Origin: a virus
Length of the DNA stretch: 64,000 nt
Virus record (IMG/VR): IMGVR_UViG_3300042695_000360
Coordinates: 17,294 to 81,293 of that record
Strand: one strand, 5' to 3'
A program made the translations under genes and the position numbers. Below the pieces are notes generated by a model that was given only the letters and a program-made list of their open reading frames with translations, was not told the origin of the DNA and ran no database searches. Of this stretch, positions 27,601 through 37,248 are shown piece by piece. Position 1 is the stretch's first letter. Every line of letters begins with the position of its first letter.

Positions 27601-29292
27601 GCCAACTAGAATAGTAAACTGTTTTGATGTAGTTTGTGTTGCTTGATCCGTTATGGTAACTGTATACTGCGTCTGAGTAGAAGTAACAGTAGGACGACCA
27701 GATATTTGACCAGTTGTAGTACTGAATGTTAATCCAGCAGGTAGTGCCGGACTAATTGCATAAGATAAAGTTAAATACCCACCGCTAGCAGATACTGGAG
27801 TAAATGCCGTAATGGTAGTATTTTTAATGAATGTACTAGTTGCAACTAGTAGTGTTGAATTAAGAGCAGGTAATGCTTCAACTGTTAAACTAAAAGTTTT
27901 GCTGCTAACTTGTGAAGGACTACTAGAGTCAGTAACTGATACAGTGTAAGTCGAAGCTGCAATGGCTTCAGTGGCCGTGCCCGATACTACCCCAGTTGAT
28001 GTGTTAAAACTTAACCCAGCAGGCAATGCTGGACTAATTGAAAATGCTAAAGGCGTTATACCACCGCTAGCAGTTACTGGAGTAAATGCTGTGAACGCAA
28101 TAGTTCTAATTAGAGTTCTACTAGAAACATTTTGTACAGTAATTAGCGCCGGAGGAAGTATTTCTAAACTAAAAGTCTTACTGCTAGTAGCACCAGAACT
28201 GTCGCTAACAGTAATAACAAAATTATTCTGTGCAAAAGATACAGATGGTGTTCCTGAAATAAATCCTGTTGCAGTATTAAATGTTAGTCCTGCAGGTAAT
28301 GCAGGATTGATAGAATATGTTAAAGTTCCAATTCCGCCTGTACCATTAACTGGTTTAAATGCGGTAATAGATAAATTTTGTGTAAGTGTTCTACTTGCCG
28401 TGTCTAGTGTAGAACCCAATTGGGTTGCTCCTGCGGCAACAGCTAATGTAAATGTTGCACTGCCTGTTTGACCGCTAGCATCTGTAAAAGTCATTACATA
28501 TGAAGTAGATGGCGATGCTACTGTAGGAGTTCCGGCGATAACAATATCAAGATAGTTGTACCAGTAATTAACTGTGTCCGCTGCTGTTATCGATTTAACA
28601 GTAGCATCAGTGATACTAACAGTTGCACCTGTATTCCACGCAACCTGTCCTATCGGTGATGTTCCTCCGCTTAGACTAGGATTAGCATTATATCTAAGCG
28701 TGATTGTGGATACTGTAACAGCAGTACATTCCCATATTCCGTTGTAGCTGGTTTTAGTTTGTCCTCTTACTGCGTAAAAACTTCCAGCAACAGGAGTTTG
28801 TCCGTTAGAAGTATATTGATATGTTACAGACCACGAAGTTCCAGATCCTGATATAGTAGGAGCAGTGCCAGAGACATTTAGATCAACTCTAGTTTTTTTA
28901 ATAGCAAGTCCAGCAGGCAGTGCAGGATTGATACTAACATTTAAAATTTCAGTTGGTATCGCACTTCCGCCGTACACACTTACCGGATTAAAGGTGGCCA
29001 GTGTGCCTTGTGTAAAATTCAATGTAGGAACTAAGGTCGTTGCTACAATATTAGGCGGAGTAGGAGGTGAAGCTAGACCGGGAAATCTAGAACCTGTTAC
29101 GCCCAGGTAAGGTTTTGTTAAATCGTAGTTGCCCAGTGTAATCTTACCAGCAGACAACCCAGTACCTAATACGCCCGTTCTGGCAGCGCCGTTTTGGTTG
29201 ATATAAGCGTCTTGAGCACCGAAGTAATTGTCACCTGCTACAGTAGCGGGTGCAGGTTGAGCTGTTGGATAGGGAAAGTAATAAATGGTCAC
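24670..29292 (-). CDS. Giant Ig-repeat fibre with collagen-like tail
   Basis: 1540 residues. After a unique N-terminus (MTIYYFPYPTAQPAPATVAG) there are 12 putative Ig-like (He_PIG type) repeats of roughly 90-95 residues. Each carries a variant of PVxASGGxGxLxFxISPxLPxGLxF, NxxTGxIxGTP and a YTVTVTDS-type strand. Residues about 1330-1460 are collagen-like (GFTGSQG, GYTGSIG), followed by a small C-terminal cap (NHVGITALDAGYIV). This is a long flexible stalk ending in a trimeric rod, probably an adhesin. Repeat number is likely to vary among relatives. Confidence 0.85.
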   Translation of the reverse strand: MTIYYFPYPTAQPAPATVAGDNYFGAQDAYINQNGAARTGVLGTGLSAGKITLGNYDLTKPYLGVTGSRFPGLASPPTPPNIVATTLVPTLNFTQGTLATFNPVSVYGGSAIPTEILNVSINPALPAGLAIKKTRVDLNVSGTAPTISGSGTSWSVTYQYTSNGQTPVAGSFYAVRGQTKTSYNGIWECTAVTVSTITLRYNANPSLSGGTSPIGQVAWNTGATVSITDATVKSITAADTVNYWYNYLDIVIAGTPTVASPSTSYVMTFTDASGQTGSATFTLAVAAGATQLGSTLDTASRTLTQNLSITAFKPVNGTGGIGTLTYSINPALPAGLTFNTATGFISGTPSVSFAQNNFVITVSDSSGATSSKTFSLEILPPALITVQNVSSRTLIRTIAFTAFTPVTASGGITPLAFSISPALPAGLSFNTSTGVVSGTATEAIAASTYTVSVTDSSSPSQVSSKTFSLTVEALPALNSTLLVATSTFIKNTTITAFTPVSASGGYLTLSYAISPALPAGLTFSTTTGQISGRPTVTSTQTQYTVTITDQATQTTSKQFTILVGPPVLSTTLAISSRTLIQNSQVSAPFTPVTASGGEGTLTFAISPSLPSGLSFNTATGQITGSSTVVSANTNNTVTVTDSNSTPQTSSKTFSLKVDPAPILIISSIGTKTLVQNLADTPFIPITATGGFGTLTFAINPALPTGLNFNAATGQVSGTATIFRTATNHTVTVSDQATQSASESFSLTVETPPLQAQQSVAGSTLIRTVPISAFTPVTATGGSLIYSYGVAPNLSAGLAFSTSTGQITGTPTVVSTETTYTVTVTDSLSQTASNTFKITVNEPPPLTTTLVISSATFNRVTDTISIVPVSASGGFGSISFAISPSLPAGLSFNSGNGRISGVATVLVNQTYTITANDSIAQVSSKQFNLTLNNPPVTATTVIASTTATRTKETTAFKPVNGAGGIAPLVYSISPSLPATMTLNVNTGLVGGKPNSLLTATSFTVIVSDSVGSSNSSTFLLTVIDPPPVNTVLSTASVELVISQTITPVIPVTATGGDGTLVFSISPSLPTGLQFASSTGRITGTPVALLTSTNFTVTVTDSLSQTSSNTFSLSVIAQPLVAVVNNPTIVLTEYVQITAVSPVTATGGTGSKTYSISPSLPIGLTFNTASGQITGTPTTESSATYTVTALDSVGITASANFNLVVNDAVPPSLVAAPQNSDVALELNAETEFQPVIVSGGFGAVTYSISPNLPAGLSFNTATGFITGIPTVLTNSAAFTVTVQDTVPQTASATFNLIVVFTPVAGGKGFTGSKGYTGSIGFTGSQGITGFTGSQGIAGDLGYTGSQGVGFTGSRGESGFVGSVGYTGSIGFTGSQGAGFTGSQGETGFVGSVGYTGSQGTGFTGSQGETGFVGSVGFIGSIGYTGSQGSGFTGSQGETGFTGSKGDLGYTGSQGIPGEYAAVGYTGSAGSGSSIKIVDQTTTITNTVTSITFLGDGVSAVSSGTGAVVVTISGGSGASGNYDGGTPDSNHVGITALDAGYIV

Positions 29293-29315
29293 AGTATTAT
29301 ATTTACCCTATTTTA

Positions 29316-31007
29316 TTATGCTCTCACTGTCAAGTCTAATATGTCAAAATATCCTAATCCAGTATCGTAACAAATGAATATAGCAGCATTGACATCATCA
29401 TAGTAATAGTCACCGGGTTTAAGATCGCTTAGGCTTAATCCGTTTGCAGCATCTGCATTGGTATACATTCTAGGTGCAGCTGACAGTTGTCCCGAGCCAT
29501 CTGGAAATACTAGGGTGTAACCCGATTGTATAGTAATAGAACCGATACCGTCTGAAACAAGACCTTCTACGGCACTACCTGTATAGCCAATGTCCCCTTG
29601 ACTACCTGTATAACCATCACGTCCTATTACACCGTCAACACCTGCACTACCTGTGAATCCAATACTACCTGTATAACCTAGATCACCGGCGCTGCCTACA
29701 TCACCTTTTTCTCCTTGCGAACCTACATAACCTACGTTGCCTCTCGAACCTACATAGCCCACATCGCCTTGTGAACCTACATAGCCCACATCGCCTTTTT
29801 CTCCCTGCGAACCTACATAACCTACGTTGCCTCTCGAACCTACATAGCCCACATCGCCTTGTGAACCAGTATATCCATCTATGCCTTGGCTACCAGTAAA
29901 ACCAATACTTCCAGTATACCCTAACTCTCCCTGCGGTCCTACAATATTTCCAACATCTAACCAATCATCACCGACCCAAATGTTTAAGTGGCCATTATCA
30001 GATGTAATGTATCCATCACCGATATTTCCTAGATAGGACCCGGGGAGAGTTGCGTAGGTAGAAGTACTACCTAAAATCTGTACACTAGTACCGTCAGTAC
30101 CTCGACTACCCACATAGCCCACATTTCCCTGACTACCTGTAAATCCTAATTCTCCTTGTGAACCCGAGTATCCAATGCTTCCAGTAAAACCTAGATCACC
30201 TTGACTACCTGTAAATCCTAATTCACCTTGTGATCCGGTAAAACCTTGTGATCCAGTATATCCACGACTTCCAGTAAATCCTATATCGCCTTGACTACCA
30301 GTAAATCCAGTATCACCAACTGATCCATCAACACCGGCACTTCCAGTAAATCCTATATCGCCTTGACTACCAGTAAATCCAGTATCACCAACTGATCCAT
30401 CAACACCGGCACTTCCAGTAAATCCAGTATTGCCTTGACTACCAGTAAATCCAGTATCACCAACTGATCCATCAACACCGGCACTTCCAGTAAATCCAGT
30501 ATTGCCTTGACTACCAGTAAATCCAGTATCACCAACTGATCCAGTATAACCTACATTCCCTTGACTACCTGTAAAACCTTGACTGCCTGTGTAGCCCGTA
30601 TATCCGAGATTTCCCTGAGATCCAGTGTACCCGGTATCTCCACGCGAGCCTGTATAGCCAATATTACCCTGCGAACCTGTATAGCCTGTAGGGCCTTGTA
30701 TTTTTCCTACATCAACCCAAACTGTCCCGTCCCATACCCATAAATTTCCAGTGGCTTCTTCAATAAATCCATCACCGGAATCGCCTGCGTAACTAGTTTC
30801 CAATTGAGTACTATTAGATACGCTGCCTGTAATAGTAACGCCACTACCCGAACCATTAAATTGCAGTAATCTGCCGCCAGGGGTAACGCCGTCACCTATG
30901 CGTAGGTCCCCTAATGTCTCATCATACCAAATTGTGCCCTTGTCCCCTACCCAGTCGTAAGAATTGACAGTTATTATTCTACCGGCTTGTATTTTATAGA
31001 TTGGCAT
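29316..31007 (-). CDS. Collagen-like tail fibre with IQAGR-type N-terminus
   Basis: 563 residues. The N-terminus ([36 protein letters not shown]) is a fibre attachment module. Collagen-like GYTGSQG/GFTGSQG triplets fill about 105-480, with a globular interruption near 300-350 ([20 protein letters not shown]) that has a paralog in the 682-residue fibre. The C-terminus ([20 protein letters not shown]) is a small beta cap. The DNA contains tandem repeats of 72 bp (30336-30551) and 90 bp (about 29700-29880). A trimeric rod fibre is the likely structure. Confidence 0.8.
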   Translation of the reverse strand: MPIYKIQAGRIITVNSYDWVGDKGTIWYDETLGDLRIGDGVTPGGRLLQFNGSGSGVTITGSVSNSTQLETSYAGDSGDGFIEEATGNLWVWDGTVWVDVGKIQGPTGYTGSQGNIGYTGSRGDTGYTGSQGNLGYTGYTGSQGFTGSQGNVGYTGSVGDTGFTGSQGNTGFTGSAGVDGSVGDTGFTGSQGNTGFTGSAGVDGSVGDTGFTGSQGDIGFTGSAGVDGSVGDTGFTGSQGDIGFTGSRGYTGSQGFTGSQGELGFTGSQGDLGFTGSIGYSGSQGELGFTGSQGNVGYVGSRGTDGTSVQILGSTSTYATLPGSYLGNIGDGYITSDNGHLNIWVGDDWLDVGNIVGPQGELGYTGSIGFTGSQGIDGYTGSQGDVGYVGSRGNVGYVGSQGEKGDVGYVGSQGDVGYVGSRGNVGYVGSQGEKGDVGSAGDLGYTGSIGFTGSAGVDGVIGRDGYTGSQGDIGYTGSAVEGLVSDGIGSITIQSGYTLVFPDGSGQLSAAPRMYTNADAANGLSLSDLKPGDYYYDDVNAAIFICYDTGLGYFDILDLTVRA

Positions 31008-31011
31008 AACG

Positions 31012-31019
31012 ATATTTAT
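31012..31019 (-). promoter_or_regulatory. Late promoter box (ATAAATAT)
   Basis: ATAAATAT on the minus strand within the palindromic ACGATAAATATCGT, 4 bp upstream of the ATG at 31007. The initiating ATG is so close that translation may begin on a very short leader or transcripts may arrive from further upstream. Confidence 0.5.
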
Positions 31020-31028
31020 CGTATGCTG

Positions 31029-31319
31029 TTATCTTGACATTAATGCTTTTAGTTGTTGAATAATGTCGTTCTGCTCAGGGGGCTCTTCGCCCACTGTTTC
31101 CTGACCTGTTAGTTTGTCTATAACAGGGCTGTCTTTGCCTGCTGCGGCTTTAGCAAGTTCTAGTTCTTGCTGCTGTGGGCTGATCATCACAGGATTTTGC
31201 TGCAATTCTGTATCGGCTTCCTCGGGTGGGTTTTGACCAGCAGCATTAACCACAGGATCTTCATCACCATTAATTGTAATGGTAATAGGTACATTAATGG
31301 TGAATTCTTTTGCTCTCAT
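31029..31319 (-). CDS. Small acidic protein with shared N-terminal leader
   Basis: 96 residues. MRAKEFTINVPITITINGDE opens with the MR-x-x-E-F pattern seen in several small proteins here. The rest is rich in Glu, Gln, Pro and Asn (NPPEEADTELQQNPVMISPQ) with a helical end (DIIQQLKALMSR). It is probably mostly disordered. It lies between a structured intergenic region and a fibre gene. Function unknown; a packaged internal protein is conceivable. Confidence 0.5.
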   Translation of the reverse strand: MRAKEFTINVPITITINGDEDPVVNAAGQNPPEEADTELQQNPVMISPQQQELELAKAAAGKDSPVIDKLTGQETVGEEPPEQNDIIQQLKALMSR

Positions 31320-31457
31320 GATGTATTTAGTTGCCGGTTACTTAATCCGGCGCCGAATTTTTTATGGCTCAGCAGTGTAATTACGCCGGCAATTTACGTT
31401 TGCTAGACGGACGCCTGCCCGGTGGGCTAACCGTTACGACAACGGACCTAAGGTGGT
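31320..31457 (-). other. GC-rich hairpin-bearing intergenic region
   Basis: 138 bp without an ORF. It contains GCCGG/CCGGC around a 9-nt loop (about 31332-31350), GCCC/GGGC around 3 nt and CCGTT/AACGG around a 5-nt loop (near 31420-31443), plus a TAAATAC late-like box next to the downstream gene. It could hold the nuclease gene's terminator, a 5' UTR structure or a small RNA. I found no tRNA-like T-loop. Confidence 0.4.
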
Positions 31458-31898
31458 TTAGTTACACCAACTTTGTTTAGCATCGCCGTAATATTCGCGT
31501 GCTAGACCGTTGGCAATTAATCCTTGACGAATGCTCTGTCCATTGACTAAGATGTCTCCTAGAATGCGACCGCCAAACTTGTCCCAACCGTAGATGATAA
31601 CTTGATGTTTAGGGTGGGATTGAATCGCATGTGTGGTAAATTTGCTGGCCACTAATGCTCTCTCGTTTTCTTGCGGGCACTGTGCTCTGTGTCCTTTTTC
31701 CGGAGTATCAACACCAAATATACGAACTGCTAGTTCTGGCTTTAGTGGAGCAGGAAGGAATGGTGCTGCAATCACAATAGTGTCACCGTCGCTTACACGT
31801 ATAATCTGTGCGTCATAAGTTGCACCTTTAGGTGTCTTTTGTGCTAGAGCAGGAACTGCCGCCACTGCTAATAATAGGGTTAATAATAGTTTTTTCAT
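31458..31898 (-). CDS. Secreted staphylococcal-nuclease-like thermonuclease
   Basis: 146 residues from ATG 31896-31898; a longer frame overlaps the upstream gene but this start places a perfect signal peptide first (MKKLLLTLLLAVAAVPALAQ, cleavage after about residue 19). The SNase core follows: VSDGDTI with D37, VRIFGVDTPE with R59, D64 and E67, and GGRILGD with R111. These correspond to the Ca-binding and catalytic residues of micrococcal nuclease. It should act in the periplasm or outside, cutting nucleic acid. Two cysteines may form a disulphide. Its setting inside a fibre cluster is unusual. Confidence 0.85.
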   Translation of the reverse strand: MKKLLLTLLLAVAAVPALAQKTPKGATYDAQIIRVSDGDTIVIAAPFLPAPLKPELAVRIFGVDTPEKGHRAQCPQENERALVASKFTTHAIQSHPKHQVIIYGWDKFGGRILGDILVNGQSIRQGLIANGLAREYYGDAKQSWCN

Positions 31899-31905
31899 AA
31901 TGTAT

Positions 31906-33618
31906 TTAAGTAATTTCTTGCCAGCCAATTTGTGCCAGCACGTCTGCGTTGTTTGATGTTGCTGCCATAGTTAGTGTCACAATATCGCTGACTCCTGCCA
32001 ATGTTCTGCCTAACTGAAACGCAAACGCATCTGCTCCTAGTTCCGATAGTTCTCTACTGCTGACATAACCAGTTTGTAGTTCTATACCGCCCGAAACTCC
32101 TGTGGCGGCCGTGTCATATTCAACAGTTCCTGAAGTACTGGTTCCTGCCCAAGTAGCACCAGTTAGGGTAGGGTTTAGCACCAATCTCCAACGATAGTAA
32201 TTCACTGTGGGACTCAGCACATCCACTTGTCTGGGCAACACAATAGCATCTAATCTTGTGCTGGCCAATCTAATGCTGACCAACGGATAGTATGTTCCGG
32301 CATTGACCAATCTCAACACACTGGTGCCACGTCCTGCTGATTCGCTGTAGGTAAATGCGTTGTAGCCACCTTCGCTGATTACAGTGGAGCATATCTGTCT
32401 CATCATACTGGATGAAGCAGTGGCTCCAGTATTGGTTATTTCATAACGCACTGGCAGTACAGCCGTGGTCATATAAGTGGTGGTATTATTCACAACATTG
32501 GCATGATGGAATGTGTGGCAAAGCACATAAGCACCGTTGACAACAAATCCACAGCGAACACTTCCCACGCCCAACCACTCAATGTCTGTCCAAAATATCT
32601 GTGTCCTGTCTACATTTAATGCGGCGAATGGATTGTCCCAAGCGTCTTGTCTTATCCTATCTTCAACCAACGCACCTGTACTATAACTTCTTATTACCAA
32701 ATAGTTATATGCGCCATCATTTTCAAAATAGACTCCGTTGTTGGTGGTAAAATATCCCACACGCTGACGCAGGTTGGCCTTGGGAGTGTTCATGGCAAAA
32801 GTGGCCAACACCAGCAGACTCTTGCCTGGCTGATAAGGAAAAACTCTTTTGGTTTCTCGTATGACACTGGATCCATTACTTGTGCTCACTGCCAGTCTAA
32901 ATGTAGAACTGTCTGTTTCGTAGACCACTGTGCCGCCAGTGCTGGTGCTACTGCTAAAATCATTGTGGTCGTAATATCTTGCTCTACTGTCAAACAGTGT
33001 ATAAGGCTCACTGACTCGCAGTCTACCAAACGCATCAGTAGATCCTGTGCCCAATGTAAATGTGTTAGTGCCAGTTAGTGTGGCAGTTACCGTACCACTG
33101 ACGGGTATAGGATTACCTGAATCGTTTTTAATCTCTACTTCCGGAAGGCTTGAGATAGCAACTGTGCCAGTTATAGTCCACGGTATTGTACCTTGGTATA
33201 CTGTGGAGGTGGTTGGAAAGTTAGTTACAGCAAAACTGGTGTTGCTGATTGTCAGTGTATTGCTTACAAATACAGTTGAAGTAAAATTACTTACTGTGAC
33301 TGTTCCTGTGATAGCAGGTAGAGAAGAAATATTTACAGTTGATGTAAAATTGCTGACTACAACTTGTCCGTTGGTTCCTATGCTAACTGTCCAGGTGCCT
33401 TCTTGACGAACACTAATGCTTTCTAATGCAGCCAGTGTTGATGTACTTAAACTTACAGTGTCAACAATAACATCACCTTCAAGATTGATACCATCAACAT
33501 GTACACGAGCCACGGGTTGCCCCTGGCTGTTGTACTGCATAGTCTTATGAATATTTAGAAGATTGCTCTCCTGTGGATGTTCATAGGCTGTGCTGTTCTG
33601 ATAGCGATCAACCGCCAT
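31906..33618 (-). CDS. Virion structural protein of marine T4-like phages
   Basis: 570 residues. The N-terminal third is repetitive beta (VSNFTSTVNISSLPAITGTV and related). The central part (FDSRARYYDHNDFSSSTSTG, then RETKRVFPYQPGKSLLVLAT and LRQRVGYFTTNNGVYFENDG) is a pattern I associate with virion proteins of marine myoviruses. The C-terminal part (SVRCGFVVNGAYVLCHTFHH, RYEITNTG) looks like a jelly-roll-type domain. It is probably a tail or fibre-network component. The following small gene at 33621 is 2 nt away, so they share an operon. Confidence 0.65.
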   Translation of the reverse strand: MAVDRYQNSTAYEHPQESNLLNIHKTMQYNSQGQPVARVHVDGINLEGDVIVDTVSLSTSTLAALESISVRQEGTWTVSIGTNGQVVVSNFTSTVNISSLPAITGTVTVSNFTSTVFVSNTLTISNTSFAVTNFPTTSTVYQGTIPWTITGTVAISSLPEVEIKNDSGNPIPVSGTVTATLTGTNTFTLGTGSTDAFGRLRVSEPYTLFDSRARYYDHNDFSSSTSTGGTVVYETDSSTFRLAVSTSNGSSVIRETKRVFPYQPGKSLLVLATFAMNTPKANLRQRVGYFTTNNGVYFENDGAYNYLVIRSYSTGALVEDRIRQDAWDNPFAALNVDRTQIFWTDIEWLGVGSVRCGFVVNGAYVLCHTFHHANVVNNTTTYMTTAVLPVRYEITNTGATASSSMMRQICSTVISEGGYNAFTYSESAGRGTSVLRLVNAGTYYPLVSIRLASTRLDAIVLPRQVDVLSPTVNYYRWRLVLNPTLTGATWAGTSTSGTVEYDTAATGVSGGIELQTGYVSSRELSELGADAFAFQLGRTLAGVSDIVTLTMAATSNNADVLAQIGWQEIT

Positions 33619-33620
33619 AA

Positions 33621-33911
33621 TTAATCAGCGTCGATAAGTGTAACGTAACCTAAACCCGTTGGACTGATAAACGCAACGTGCGTTCCTGTAGTAACATTAA
33701 AATCCATCATAGAGTTTGCAGGAACTACACAGCTGGCAGTCGTTGCAGCAACAGTTCCTGTACCGAATGACATGAACTGGCTAGTACCGTTGGTTACTAC
33801 AGTAATACGTCTTGCGGTAATTGCTGTATTAACACTGGCTGCACCTGTTTGCAGTGTGGTGAATTTTGGAGTGGCGCTATTGCTAGCATAAAGGGTGTGA
33901 TATCTACTCAT
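33621..33911 (-). CDS. Small beta-rich virion protein
   Basis: 96 residues: MSRYHTLYASNSATPKFTTL, a strand-rich core (ARRITVVTNGTSQFMSFGTG, ASCVVPANSMMDFNVTTGTH) and VAFISPTGLGYVTLIDAD. It resembles short beta-sandwich proteins accompanying fibre genes. Two nucleotides separate it from the 570-residue structural gene, and two from the gene at 33914. A structural role is likely from context only. Confidence 0.55.
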   Translation of the reverse strand: MSRYHTLYASNSATPKFTTLQTGAASVNTAITARRITVVTNGTSQFMSFGTGTVAATTASCVVPANSMMDFNVTTGTHVAFISPTGLGYVTLIDAD

Positions 33912-33913
33912 TG

Positions 33914-34216
33914 TTATTCCTTGGTTTGAAAGTTTGGATACATGCTTACGCTGTCTGATCTAATGTCACTAGGGTTTTTAGGACCGTTTAGTCCGCCTAG
34001 CCCTGCGGCTGTGGTCACGCTGTCAATGCCTTGTACATGCACGTCTGGACTGTTGTCATACATGCCAGCAGATTTAACTTCTACAGGTTCTGCTGATAAT
34101 TGTGCAAACAGTTGTGCAAAGGCACCACCGATCGGATCTTGCTGTGTAGATTGTTGGGCGCACTCAACTTGATCAATAAGATCCAGTACGCCACGAATAA
34201 TTTCAGTTGCTCTCAT
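33914..34216 (-). CDS. Small hypothetical protein with shared N-terminal leader
   Basis: 100 residues. MRATEIIRGVLDLIDQVECA forms an amphipathic helix of the shared MRxxEx type. The remainder is Gln/Ser/Asp-rich and probably flexible (GIDSVTTAAGLGGLNGPKNP). A GTAAATAC late-like box lies about 10 bp upstream of the ATG. The position between fibre genes and the leader suggest a virion-associated protein. Function unknown. Confidence 0.5.
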   Translation of the reverse strand: MRATEIIRGVLDLIDQVECAQQSTQQDPIGGAFAQLFAQLSAEPVEVKSAGMYDNSPDVHVQGIDSVTTAAGLGGLNGPKNPSDIRSDSVSMYPNFQTKE

Positions 34217-34246
34217 AATGTGTATTTACTCGTAAGTTAACACTGA

Positions 34247-36946
34247 TTAGACTATGTTGATAACATTACCCATTACGCCATGGATAGTGCATTGATAATA
34301 CAGTGTAGATGGTGCATTCATTGGCACAGTAAATGTCTGTGTGCCTGCTTGACTGCCTGAAACGCCGTCAGTATAAGCTGCGCCGCCGTCACTTACTCTA
34401 ATAGCAAAGGGATGACTGCCACCCGTAGTGTTGATAAAAGTATAGGTAAATCCTCTGTATAGATATAGCACAGGATCATTAGTGTTGCCTGCAACTACAC
34501 CGGGTCCGCTGAATACGTAATCACTAGTTCCAGTAGATGATACTGACCACGTAATAGAAGCACTAGGGCCAGTTGGCCCTGTATCGCCTTGTGGTCCTTG
34601 TGGTCCAGTTACTCCTTGTGGACCAGTTGGACCTACGTTTCCTTGAACGCCTTGTGAACCACTTGGCCCAGTTGGCCCTGATGGTCCAATAAATCCTATG
34701 CCGTTTGCTCCACTAGGTCCTGATGGCCCGGTTGGCCCGGTGGGTCCTGTGGCCCCGTCGACTCCTGTGGGTCCCGATGGCCCAGTAGGACCCGAAGGTC
34801 CTGCTACTGCGCTTGCCGGTCCTGCTGGTCCAGTGGCGCCTGATGGGCCAGTAGGTCCTGTATCACCAGATGGTCCTTGTGGACCAGTTGGGCCTGCACC
34901 TGTAGGTCCTGTATCGCCTGGAATTCCTTGAGCACCTGATGGTCCAGTTGGACCAGTTGGACCTACAGCTCCTTGAACACCCTGTGGGCCAGTTGGACCC
35001 ACGTCTCCTTGAACGCCTTGTGGACCTTGCGGGCCACCGGATGGGCCAGTTGGACCCACGTCTCCTTGAACGCCTTGTGGACCAGCAGGGCCAGTTGCAC
35101 CAGTAGGCCCCTGTGGACCTACGTCTCCTTGAACGCCTTGTGGACCTTGCGGGCCACCGGATGGGCCAGTTGGACCCACGTCTCCTTGAACGCCTTGTGG
35201 ACCAGCAGGGCCAGTTGCACCTACCGATCCTTGACCACCGGCAGGGCCAGTTGGACCCACGTCTCCTTGAACGCCTTGTGGACCAGCAGGACCAGTTGGA
35301 CCTACAGCTCCTTGACCACCAGCAGGTCCTTGTGGGCCAGTTAGTCCTTGTGATCCGGTACTTGCAACTACAATACCATTTACACTTATATCACCTTCGA
35401 GTGTAACTTGCAAAGGAATACCGCCAAAATATACGGTGCTAGTCCCAACATACAAACTACGCCATTGTTTATCAGCACTACCTAAATCAAATCTTATATC
35501 ATCTGTTGGAATTAAACTGTTTTGCACTTGTAAGTCTGTACCTGTTGCCAGTGACCCTATCTTTGTAAACTTAAATGTTCCTGTTGATGAAAGCTCCGAT
35601 GAAACTATGCTAGTAGTAGTAGTTCCGGAGTTAGTAAAAAACATAAACTTGGCAGTGGGGAAAGTCCCTGTGTTTTCAACTCGAACGTGTATTCTTGCGG
35701 GAGCCATGAATTGTGTTGGAGTTCGAGTTGAAAACACAAGCTCTGCAATATTATCATTTTCTAACAAAGGTGTTGGTGCAGTTGCTGTTCCTCTAGTTCT
35801 AACCCATCTAAAATCTAATGCATCTGGTTGATCAAAGTGTTGTGAAAATGACCAACCTGCGGCACCTGGTATAAAAAGTTCTCTAGACCAAGCAACACTT
35901 GTACCAGTATTAGAGGTAGCACCACCAATAAAAATTACCTGACTATCGAAATTGTAAGACATTGCTAAACTAGGAGAAATTTCTGTATTATTAGTTGTTC
36001 CGTAGAGTGCAAATCTTCCAAATTGACCAGGATTTACTCTTCCTTGTCTAATACCATCTATACTAATTCCGGTTGTTGGATCTACAGATACTTGGTAATT
36101 GTCAAAGTACATGGATGTAGATGCTACATGTATCGTTCCACTGTTTAGGTATAGATTGCCTTGTCCAGTTAGTTCTAACTTTTTAACCCAGGTAGTTTCC
36201 TGTCCGGTGGTAGGGACTGTATAGGTTTCAAATGAATTGTCAGCAACACCGATACCGAATAATGTCTGTGAATCACCCGGTCCCGTATCCCCTAGAAATA
36301 AAACTTGATTTATGTTTGCATCTTCATTTACTAAAACTGTTGATTGCTCGTATGCCGAGGCGAATCCGTATGCTCGATATTCACCTCCGGTAAATGGAGT
36401 TGATTCTAAGTGACGTATTCTACTATAATTGTCACTATCATAACCTCCAACAACAATAGCTTGACGAATGGTAAGTGTGTTAACATAGACGGTATTCCAT
36501 CTACGTAGGTCAGATCCTAAGTTAAATTGGTTACTAGCATTGGGTAATACATTACCGGAAGTTACTAAGTTTCCAAAGCTATTTAGACTAGTAACAAAAG
36601 ATCCGTTAACCAGAGACGACGTGGTTGAAAATCCGCCCCCGGTACCGGCAGGGCCAGTTGGGCCAGTCTCACCTTGTGGCCCAGCAGGGCCGGTAGGACC
36701 GGCAGCTACAGTAAATTGAACAATATTTAATGCATCATTATATACAGCAGTCATGCCACTATGACTACTATGAACTAATAGCGTAGCACCAGCGTCTGCT
36801 ACTGCTTCTGTAAAATCAGTACCAGTTGTTCCTAGCAGTGTGGCAATTTCTGTAAAATTTTGATTTACTTTGATAAATGCAGATCGTATGCTGTCACCGT
36901 CGCCTGAGTTTGCATTAGAACCTGTATTGATAACTTGAATGGTCAT
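34247..36946 (-). CDS. Collagen-like fibre ending in a cupredoxin domain
   Basis: 899 residues. The N-terminus ([32 protein letters not shown]) is a common marine-phage fibre start. Residues about 100-530 are beta-rich, and about 535-790 are GPTGP/GPQG collagen-like repeats. Residues 795-899 form a plastocyanin-like domain with all four type-1 copper ligands: H845 (SHPFAI), C886, H889 and M892 ([12 protein letters not shown]). The collagen part should trimerise and present the copper domain at the tip. The domain call is strong; copper binding is inferred from ligands. Confidence 0.8.
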   Translation of the reverse strand: MTIQVINTGSNANSGDGDSIRSAFIKVNQNFTEIATLLGTTGTDFTEAVADAGATLLVHSSHSGMTAVYNDALNIVQFTVAAGPTGPAGPQGETGPTGPAGTGGGFSTTSSLVNGSFVTSLNSFGNLVTSGNVLPNASNQFNLGSDLRRWNTVYVNTLTIRQAIVVGGYDSDNYSRIRHLESTPFTGGEYRAYGFASAYEQSTVLVNEDANINQVLFLGDTGPGDSQTLFGIGVADNSFETYTVPTTGQETTWVKKLELTGQGNLYLNSGTIHVASTSMYFDNYQVSVDPTTGISIDGIRQGRVNPGQFGRFALYGTTNNTEISPSLAMSYNFDSQVIFIGGATSNTGTSVAWSRELFIPGAAGWSFSQHFDQPDALDFRWVRTRGTATAPTPLLENDNIAELVFSTRTPTQFMAPARIHVRVENTGTFPTAKFMFFTNSGTTTTSIVSSELSSTGTFKFTKIGSLATGTDLQVQNSLIPTDDIRFDLGSADKQWRSLYVGTSTVYFGGIPLQVTLEGDISVNGIVVASTGSQGLTGPQGPAGGQGAVGPTGPAGPQGVQGDVGPTGPAGGQGSVGATGPAGPQGVQGDVGPTGPSGGPQGPQGVQGDVGPQGPTGATGPAGPQGVQGDVGPTGPSGGPQGPQGVQGDVGPTGPQGVQGAVGPTGPTGPSGAQGIPGDTGPTGAGPTGPQGPSGDTGPTGPSGATGPAGPASAVAGPSGPTGPSGPTGVDGATGPTGPTGPSGPSGANGIGFIGPSGPTGPSGSQGVQGNVGPTGPQGVTGPQGPQGDTGPTGPSASITWSVSSTGTSDYVFSGPGVVAGNTNDPVLYLYRGFTYTFINTTGGSHPFAIRVSDGGAAYTDGVSGSQAGTQTFTVPMNAPSTLYYQCTIHGVMGNVINIV

Positions 36947-36948
36947 TT

Positions 36949-37236
36949 TTATAATCCTGCTAGTTTTCTAATTGACTCTAACTGATCCGGTTTCTCTAGA
37001 ATCTTGTCATAATCTTGCATAGTGAGTACACCCTTGTTCTTAATAGCCAAAATGTTAGTGATAACAAAGTGCAGGTCTGCATCCGATTTTACGTCCTCGC
37101 GGGCTAGTTCTAAAATTCGAGTAAGTAATGGAATATCCAATGTTACTGTATCAACAGCATCTGCGGACTCCTTTACTGTAATATTTGGTTTGGCAGGGTT
37201 TACAATGCCGGAATGTATAAAAGTTGAGTGACTCAT
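36949..37236 (-). CDS. Small helical hypothetical protein
   Basis: 95 residues. [20 protein letters not shown] is followed by a helical domain ([38 protein letters not shown], then [20 protein letters not shown]). It lies 2 nt before the 899-residue fibre gene, with a TAAATAG late-like box just upstream. It might be a fibre chaperone or a tail subunit. No known family is recognised. Confidence 0.5.
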   Translation of the reverse strand: MSHSTFIHSGIVNPAKPNITVKESADAVDTVTLDIPLLTRILELAREDVKSDADLHFVITNILAIKNKGVLTMQDYDKILEKPDQLESIRKLAGL

Positions 37237-37248
37237 ATGACTATTTAG

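Noticed and set aside
31320-31460. Possible tRNA gene
   Set aside because: Hairpins are present but no T-loop consensus or cloverleaf could be drawn on either strand.
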